Assembly (NCBI GenBank): GCA_002747435.1
Contig: PDPH01000049.1
Coordinates: forward strand, 1 to 64,000
From: Pseudomonadota bacterium
Lineage (GTDB): Bacteria > Pseudomonadota > Gammaproteobacteria > Thiotrichales > Thiotrichaceae
Direction: 5' to 3'
Length of the DNA stretch: 64,000 bases
The notes below the pieces were generated by a model. The model did not search any database. It was not told the DNA's origin and saw only the letters and a program-made list of their open reading frames with translations. How positions within the stretch are numbered: the stretch's first letter is position 1; each line of letters starts with the position of its first letter. Shown here in pieces: positions 58,362-64,000 of this stretch. The position numbers and the translations under genes are program-made.

Positions 58362-61199
58362 TTAACCCAGTCCCAAGGCTTCTTGTACTAATGCACGTTG
58401 CTGCATTTGATGGACATACAAAGAGCCAACAGCGGGCGCTGCGGCTGCGGGACGACTCACACCAACAATCTCGCAACGCTTGTAAGCCTCAAAGCGATGG
58501 CGAATACTAGACCAAGCACCTTGATTAACTGGCTCTTCCTGACACCAAATGAGCTGTTCCAAATTAGCATAAGCATCAGCGACTGCATTTAACTCAGGCG
58601 CTGGAAAAGGATACAATTGCTCCAGGCGCACAATCGCTACGTTTTCTAGGGCGTGATTACGCTTTTCTTCTAACAGATCGTAGTAAACCTTGCCACTACA
58701 CATAACCAGACGCTTGACTTTGTCTTTAGCCTGCTGATCTTTAATATCAACATCATCAATGACCACGTCAAACTGGCCTTCTGTAAAGGCTTCCAATGGG
58801 CTAACTGCCAATGGATGGCGCAATAGGCTTTTAGGTGTAAAGACAATCAGTGGCTTGCGGTATTTACGCAGCATTTGCCGCCGAATCAGATGGAAAATTT
58901 GCGCCGGTGTTGTTGGAATACAGATTTGCATATTCTCTTGCGCAGCCAACTGGGTAAAGCGTTCCAAACGAGCCGAAGAGTGTTCTGGACCTTGCCCCTC
59001 AAAGCCATGTGGCAAAAACATCACCAAACCACATAGACGCTGCCATTTTTGTTCACCTGAACTAATAAACTGGTCAATAACCACCTGAGCGCCATTCACG
59101 AAGTCGCCAAATTGTGCTTCCCAAATAACCAAGGATTCAGGCTCGGCTGTGGAATAACCGTATTCAAACGCTAACACGGCCTCTTCAGACAATAGCGAAT
59201 CAATTACCATAAAGTCAGCCTGATTCTCAGATACGTGATCCAGCGGTATCCACTGCTGGCCACGAACCTTCTGATCATGCAAGACTGAATGGCGATGAGA
59301 GAATGTACCACGACCACAATCCTGCCCGGAAAGGCGTACAGGAATGCCTTGCTCTAATAAGGTGGCATAAGCAAGTGTTTCGCCAAAGCCCCAATCCGCA
59401 GGTTTCTCACCTCGTCCCATTGCGGCACGATCTTCATACACTTTTTTGACGCGGCGATGTATATTGAAATCAGCAGGAATCTTTTCTAACCAAGCTTCCG
59501 CAATCGCCTGAATACCCGTACTCGCATAAGTCGTATCGGCTGGATCACGCCATCTACCATCCAAAAAGGCTTTCCAATGAGTTTGCAATTCAGGTGGTAA
59601 ACCTTCAGCATCCGCCATCTCACGCACATAATTACGTGCTGACTCACCTTCATCCATCAAGCTACGGTATTGTGCGACCATCGCATCCACGTCTTGCTGG
59701 ATCACAACACCTTCATGCACCAACTTTTCCGCATATTGGGTACGTGTTGTAGGCAAACGACGGATAATGTCATACATCACTGGCTGGGTCATGGAAGGTT
59801 CATCAGCTTCGTTATGCCCCAAACGGCGATAACAAACCAGATCAATGACCACATCTTTATTGAAGCGTTTCCGATATTCCAAGGCCACCTTGGCGACATA
59901 AATAACCGCTTCTGGATCGTCACCATTCACATGGAAAATAGGTACATTAATAATCTTGGCAACATCGGTGGGGTAATGTGTAGAACGACTGTCAGCCTGA
60001 GTACTGGTCGTAAAACCAATTTGGTTATTAATGACAATGTGTATAGTGCCACGGGTACGATAACCACGTGTTTGCCCCATATTGAAAGTTTCCATGACAA
60101 CGCCCTGACCTGCAAAGGCTGCATCACCATGAATAACAATCGGCATAACCTGATTGCCTGTACGGTCACCACAACGATCCTGACGCGCACGCACTGAGCC
60201 TTCTACCACCGGACTCACAATTTCCAAGTGAGAAGGATTAAAGGCCAAGGCCAAATGTACAGAACCACAGGATGTCATCACATCGCTGGAATAACCTTTG
60301 TGATACTTAACATCACCCGTGTAATTCTCATTAATACCCTTGCCTTCAAACTCGGCAAACAGCTCCCCGGAAGGTTTGTACATCACATTGATCAGTACAT
60401 TCAAACGACCACGATGAGCCATCCCTAATACCGCTTCCTGCAAACCATTCGCACCACCGTTTTGAATGATGGTATGCAATAAAGGAATTAAACTTTCTCC
60501 ACCTTCCAGACCAAAACGTTTCTGCCCTACGAAACGGCGATGCAAGTATTGCTCAAAGCCTTCTGCTGCGGTCAATCGCTTTAATAGCAATTTACGCTGT
60601 TCGAGTGTCAAAAAATCCCGCGCCATATCAGGCTCAATACGTTCCTGTATCCAGCGCTTTTCCTCATTTGACATAATGTGCATATACTCGAAGCCAATGC
60701 TGCGAGTATAGGTCTGTTTCAAAGTTTCGAGAATGTTACCTAATGTGGGATTAGCTTTGATATTAAAAGAGCCCGGATCAAACGCAATGGAAAGATCCGT
60801 ATCTTGTAAACCATGATGCTCCAGCGTTAACTCAGGCACATCCAATTTATCATTATAATTACCCAGCGGATTGGTATCAGCGGCAAGATGCCCCAGATAG
60901 CGATAAGAATTAATCAGCCGCGACACCCGTACCTGATAACTACGCCGTTCCAATACGCTTTGTGGAACGTACTCATCGTTAGCCGACATCGCTTTGTGGG
61001 AACGAATCATATTCCCATTGGCTTTGCCAAAAGCGCCTTGTGCTTCCAGCGAATCAAAATCCTTGAAATAGTCACGCCATTCCTGACTGAGTGACTCCGG
61101 CGCTTCTTGGTATTGTTGATACAGTTGTTCAAGGAAAAGCGCGTTTTCCCCGTCCAAAAAAGAATGATTATTTAAGGCTGACGCGCCTTCTGTGCTCAT
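58362..61199 (-). CDS. sucA: 2-oxoglutarate dehydrogenase E1 component
   Basis: Thiamine-diphosphate E1 of the TCA-cycle 2-oxoglutarate dehydrogenase. It has 945 residues from ATG 61199, which follows an AAGGAG site; the track start is six codons upstream. Landmarks: YRYLGHLAADTNPLG, RRFVGQKRFGLEGGESLIPLL, GMAHRGRLNVL, the ThDP site VIHGDAAFAGQGVV...INNQIGFTTS, FNKDVVIDLVCYRRLGHNEADEPSMTQP and SGQDCGRGTFSHRHSVLHDQ. sucB does not follow; a terminator and the metA pair do. Confidence 0.96.
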   Translation of the reverse strand: MSTEGASALNNHSFLDGENALFLEQLYQQYQEAPESLSQEWRDYFKDFDSLEAQGAFGKANGNMIRSHKAMSANDEYVPQSVLERRSYQVRVSRLINSYRYLGHLAADTNPLGNYNDKLDVPELTLEHHGLQDTDLSIAFDPGSFNIKANPTLGNILETLKQTYTRSIGFEYMHIMSNEEKRWIQERIEPDMARDFLTLEQRKLLLKRLTAAEGFEQYLHRRFVGQKRFGLEGGESLIPLLHTIIQNGGANGLQEAVLGMAHRGRLNVLINVMYKPSGELFAEFEGKGINENYTGDVKYHKGYSSDVMTSCGSVHLALAFNPSHLEIVSPVVEGSVRARQDRCGDRTGNQVMPIVIHGDAAFAGQGVVMETFNMGQTRGYRTRGTIHIVINNQIGFTTSTQADSRSTHYPTDVAKIINVPIFHVNGDDPEAVIYVAKVALEYRKRFNKDVVIDLVCYRRLGHNEADEPSMTQPVMYDIIRRLPTTRTQYAEKLVHEGVVIQQDVDAMVAQYRSLMDEGESARNYVREMADAEGLPPELQTHWKAFLDGRWRDPADTTYASTGIQAIAEAWLEKIPADFNIHRRVKKVYEDRAAMGRGEKPADWGFGETLAYATLLEQGIPVRLSGQDCGRGTFSHRHSVLHDQKVRGQQWIPLDHVSENQADFMVIDSLLSEEAVLAFEYGYSTAEPESLVIWEAQFGDFVNGAQVVIDQFISSGEQKWQRLCGLVMFLPHGFEGQGPEHSSARLERFTQLAAQENMQICIPTTPAQIFHLIRRQMLRKYRKPLIVFTPKSLLRHPLAVSPLEAFTEGQFDVVIDDVDIKDQQAKDKVKRLVMCSGKVYYDLLEEKRNHALENVAIVRLEQLYPFPAPELNAVADAYANLEQLIWCQEEPVNQGAWSSIRHRFEAYKRCEIVGVSRPAAAAPAVGSLYVHQMQQRALVQEALGLG

Positions 61200-61345
61200 T
61201 AGTCCGTACTCCTTCATTTAGGGGATAGCTATCTGCTCCTTCCAACTGTGGTGTCTTACCGAGCGTCATTATTTTAGGGGCGCAAGTATATCCCAACAGG
61301 CGTCAAATTCCATCCTAAAGTGTTTATTTTCAGATATTCAAAATA

Positions 61346-62128
61346 TTATGCAAGCAAATAAATCAAACTTGCCATTCGTCCCGTTTGCCCATCACGTCGA
61401 TAAGAGAAAAAATAGTCACTTTGCTGAAAGGTGCAATAATTTCCACCACTCATCGAAGTTGGTTTCAGCCCTGCGAGCTGCAAGCGTTGTCTTGCCAGCG
61501 TATAAATATCTGCCAACCACTTGCCTGTCTGTTGGTTCGCTTTAAACGCCTTGGCAGCGCGTGCGTCTTTTGCTATAAAAGCTTCGCGCACTTCTTCGCC
61601 AACCTCAAAAGCATCAGGGCCAATCGCTGCCCCCAACCAGACCAATAAATCAGCGGGATCACAGTCCAAGCGTTGAACGGTCGCTTCTAGGACACCATCA
61701 CACAAGCCTCGCCAACCCGCATGGGCAGCAGCAACGCGCGTTCCAGCACGATCACAGAATAAAACCGGCAAACAATCAGCCGTCATCACCACGCAGACAG
61801 TCCCCGGGTGAAACGCTACAGAAGCATCTGCCTGAGGTGGTACACAGCTTTGCCCTGACAAGGGCGCAACAACCGTGCCATGTACCTGCTGCAACCACAA
61901 GGGTTCGCTTGGTAAACGCAGGTGATCTGTGACAATCTGACGATTCTGAGCTACAGCATGCGGCTCATCATTCACATGATCCCCTAAATTCAAACTGGCA
62001 AATGGCATCTGACTCAACCCTCCCAAGCGGGTTGTCATCACGGCTCGTACCGAAGCAGGTGCAAACCAATTAGGTAAAATCCAGCCTTTTTCTGTTAGCG
62101 CACTGATCCAAGCTGTATCCATGCTCAT
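61346..62128 (-). CDS. pgeF: YfiH/PgeF-family multicopper-fold purine-nucleoside/peptidoglycan editing enzyme
   Basis: A 260-residue protein of the DUF152/laccase-domain family (PgeF), linked to correcting mis-incorporated serine in peptidoglycan precursors and in some members to nucleoside phosphorolysis. Motifs: TTRLGGLSQMPFASLNLGDHV (about 32-52), LWLQQVHGT, ADASVAFHPGTVCVVMTADCLPVLF, AAAHAGWRGL (zinc ligand His and Cys residues) and WLGAAIGPDAFEVG. The start overlaps the rluD stop (ATGA), the usual rluD-pgeF coupling. Confidence 0.92.
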   Translation of the reverse strand: MSMDTAWISALTEKGWILPNWFAPASVRAVMTTRLGGLSQMPFASLNLGDHVNDEPHAVAQNRQIVTDHLRLPSEPLWLQQVHGTVVAPLSGQSCVPPQADASVAFHPGTVCVVMTADCLPVLFCDRAGTRVAAAHAGWRGLCDGVLEATVQRLDCDPADLLVWLGAAIGPDAFEVGEEVREAFIAKDARAAKAFKANQQTGKWLADIYTLARQRLQLAGLKPTSMSGGNYCTFQQSDYFFSYRRDGQTGRMASLIYLLA

Positions 62129-63090
62129 GCTTCATCTTCCTGACTTAACTGCGTCAATAAAACGCTCATATCTTCAGGCAAATCAGTCTCCCATTTCATC
62201 CATTCACCCGCCTTAGGATGTTCCAAAGATAAACGGGTCGCATGTAATGCCTGACGTGGAAAATTCAACAAGGCTCTGCGCAATGCTTCACTGATACCCG
62301 CAGGGACACGGGGACGACCACCGTAAACACTGTCACCCACAATCGGCATCTGATTGGCACTCAGATGTACACGAATTTGATGGGTGCGTCCGGTTTCCAA
62401 GGCCACACGTAGCAAAGTATGATGACGGAAACGTTTTTCAATACGGTAATGTGTGATGGCTTGTTTGCCTGACTCGGTGACTGCCATACGCTTACGATCA
62501 ACGGGATGGCGACCCATATTAGCTGCTATCGTCCCGCCAGCAATAACAGGTCTATGCACCAAGGCTAAATATTCACGACTTATGTCTCGCGCCTGTAACT
62601 GCTCGACCAGACGGTGATGTGCCTCTAAGGTGCGTGCTACTACCATTAAGCCGGTCGTATCCTTATCTAGACGGTGTACAATACCAGCACGTGGCAAAGT
62701 TTCTAAAGAGGCATCATAATTTAACAAGCCATTGAGCAGTGTACCTGACCAGTTTCCTGCTGCTGGATGCACCACCAGACCGGCTGGTTTATTGATTACT
62801 AACAAATGCTCATCTTCATAAACTATATCCAGGCTTATGGCTTCAGCCGTAAAAGGAGTTTGCACATTAAGGGTGGCATGCACAATAATCTCCTCACCGC
62901 CAATTAAGCGTTCCTTGGGTTTAAGTATTTTACCATCAATGCGCACTTGGCCTGCCTTGATCCATTTCTGGATCTGGCTTCTAGAGTATTGCGGGCATAA
63001 ACTCGCAAGGACTTGATCCAGTCGCTGCTGGCTCAGCTCTGGCGGAACTATCCCCACAATGGGGCTGATTATTTGCTGATCTTGAGGCAT
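62125..63090 (-). CDS. rluD: 23S rRNA pseudouridine synthase D
   Basis: Makes pseudouridines 1911, 1915 and 1917 in helix 69 of 23S rRNA. The 321 residues have an N-terminal S4 domain (QRLDQVLASLCPQYSRSQIQKWIKAGQVRIDG, about 19-50) and the catalytic GIVHRLDKDTTGLMVVAR (about 136-153) with the active Asp, then HQIRVHLSANQMPIVGDSVYGG. It is divergent from bamD, with start codons about 60 bp apart, and overlaps pgeF downstream. Confidence 0.95.
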   Translation of the reverse strand: MPQDQQIISPIVGIVPPELSQQRLDQVLASLCPQYSRSQIQKWIKAGQVRIDGKILKPKERLIGGEEIIVHATLNVQTPFTAEAISLDIVYEDEHLLVINKPAGLVVHPAAGNWSGTLLNGLLNYDASLETLPRAGIVHRLDKDTTGLMVVARTLEAHHRLVEQLQARDISREYLALVHRPVIAGGTIAANMGRHPVDRKRMAVTESGKQAITHYRIEKRFRHHTLLRVALETGRTHQIRVHLSANQMPIVGDSVYGGRPRVPAGISEALRRALLNFPRQALHATRLSLEHPKAGEWMKWETDLPEDMSVLLTQLSQEDEA

Positions 63091-63151
63091 GCTAAAACCA
63101 ATAAATACGCTATACTCGCAAACTTATTTCATCATACGTGTTATTAAGCAA

Positions 63152-63949
63152 ATGTCGATAAACACAACAAAGCTGGGCAAATTATTACCCATTCTGGCAG
63201 TTATTTTACTGGCAGGCAGTTTAAGTGCCTGTTCTTTCTTCTCAGGTCGCTCTTCCAAGGAAGCACCTGCCAACCTCTCTGCGGACGCGTTGTACCAGAC
63301 TGCCAAGCGAGAGTTGGATGCCTCTAACTATGAGCGCGCTATCAAGCTGTATGAAACCCTAGAAGCTCGTTTTCCGCTAGGCAACTATGCCCAGCAAGCA
63401 CAATTAGAGTCGGCTTACGCTTATTATAAATACGATGAGCCGGACACTGCCCTGGATACCATTGACCGCTTTATTCGCATGAATCCCGGCAGTAATAAAA
63501 TGGCTTATGCACTTTATCTGCGGGGCTTGGTCAATTTTAATCGTGGCAGCAGCATTATTGATCGTATTTTCCCGCGTTCTATTGCCGACTTGGACATTGT
63601 CAGACAAAAAGAAGCTTTTCATGACTTTTCACGGGTGGTAAATCGTTACCCTGACAGTGCTTACGCCCGTGATGCACAATTACGCATTCAATATTTGCGC
63701 AATACTTTAGCTGAATCAGAAGTCAATGTCGCCAAATACTACATGATGCGTCAGGCGTGGCTGGCTGCATTCAATCGTGCTGAGTATGCTATTAAACACT
63801 ATCAGGGTTCACCCGCCGTGATTGATGCACTGGAAATCAAAATCAAAGCGGCCAGTGCCTTGGGTAAAAATGATCTAGCGGCTGACAGTTGGCGTGTACT
63901 GGAGACGAATTTCCCTGAGCGTGCTGCACGCTTACGGATAAACCGCTAA
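63152..63949 (+). CDS. bamD: outer membrane assembly lipoprotein BamD
   Basis: Essential lipoprotein of the BAM complex. From ATG 63152 it has 265 residues. A lipoprotein signal ends in LAGSLSAC, with the lipidated Cys at about residue 27. Tetratricopeptide-like repeats follow: LYQTAKRELDASNYERAIKLYETLEARFPLG, AYALYLRGLVNFNRG and EAFHDFSRVVNRYPDSAYARDAQLRIQYLRN. The track start 21 codons upstream was rejected because it would bury the signal peptide. Divergent from rluD, the standard arrangement. Confidence 0.95.
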   Translation: MSINTTKLGKLLPILAVILLAGSLSACSFFSGRSSKEAPANLSADALYQTAKRELDASNYERAIKLYETLEARFPLGNYAQQAQLESAYAYYKYDEPDTALDTIDRFIRMNPGSNKMAYALYLRGLVNFNRGSSIIDRIFPRSIADLDIVRQKEAFHDFSRVVNRYPDSAYARDAQLRIQYLRNTLAESEVNVAKYYMMRQAWLAAFNRAEYAIKHYQGSPAVIDALEIKIKAASALGKNDLAADSWRVLETNFPERAARLRINR

Positions 63950-64000
63950 GCTCTCTGTAAAGCCAAACAACGGTGAAGCACATGCAGACACAAACTTATG

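Noticed and set aside
59670-60197. 175-residue plus-strand ORF opposite sucA
   Set aside because: Antisense shadow of the well-conserved ThDP region of sucA.
63982-64000. ATG CAG ACA CAA ACT TAT at the window end as the start of a new gene
   Set aside because: Six codons with no convincing ribosome-binding site are not enough to support a call.

Overview
The window is a chromosomal segment of a gammaproteobacterium. Housekeeping gene orders are gammaproteobacterial (mltG-tmk-holB-pilZ; accA-tilS; murA-hisG...hisD; birA-coaX-SPOR; rluD-pgeF divergent from bamD). A Tat-exported sulfide:quinone-oxidoreductase-like flavoprotein beside a DUF5368-type membrane protein suggests a sulfur-oxidising lineage, perhaps Thiothrix-like; that placement is inference. 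No rRNA, tRNA, CRISPR array or intact mobile element was seen.

Layout. 0-3.6 kb: start of bioB, a decayed pabC, then mltG-tmk-holB-pilZ. 3.6-6.6 kb: a tripartite tricarboxylate transporter (tctCBA) whose tctC is frameshifted. 6.8-13.3 kb: a solo trpB, psiE, moeA-moeB, a PaaY-like hexapeptide protein, a small basic protein beside an rtcB remnant, and a DegP/MucD protease. 13.6-19.8 kb: an ATP-grasp protein, a DUF2520 protein, glnS, birA-coaX-SPOR and a 48-residue membrane protein absent from the ORF track. 20-25.4 kb: leucine-catabolism operon (mccB, methylglutaconyl-CoA hydratase, mccA, HMG-CoA lyase). 25.5-30.3 kb: prkA-yeaH-spoVR. 30.6-32.7 kb: an FMN riboswitch with terminator in front of a RibN-like transporter and a TANGO2/NRDE gene. 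33.3-35.2 kb: a two-gene SufC/SufB-like Fe-S system with a Fur-like box. 35.4-36.6 kb: isovaleryl-CoA dehydrogenase. 36.9-39.9 kb: SQR/DUF5368, a conserved hypothetical gene and vapBC. 40-44.7 kb: a BMP/Nup-type nucleoside ABC importer. 44.8-51.6 kb: tilS, accA, hisD, aroG, hisG, murA. 51.7-56.3 kb: an accessory block with a dead transposase, a radical SAM/SPASM operon and an unknown membrane protein. 56.3-64 kb: metA with a partner ATPase, sucA, pgeF, rluD and bamD.

Connections. Two distant leucine-degradation loci (20.1 and 35.4 kb) carry almost identical 22-bp operators (20 of 22 bases) about 55 bp before their start codons. This matches the LiuR type and predicts one regulon. The FMN riboswitch predicts riboflavin-dependent control of the transporter and, by 18-bp spacing, of the NRDE gene. 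The leader before this riboswitch is complementary to 16 nt inside the aptamer region plus part of its conserved core.

The best candidate for an undescribed system is 52157-55162. It encodes a radical SAM/SPASM maturase with a complete cysteine set and an extra C-terminal region of about 200 residues. A 133-residue protein ending in a Trp-containing segment and a poly-Asn/Gly tail follows. Translationally coupled to it is a three-helix membrane protein resembling the GIDE/MUL1 fold. The block is visibly AT-rich and sits next to a transposase relic. It looks like a RiPP-type peptide-modification operon, but product and function are unknown.
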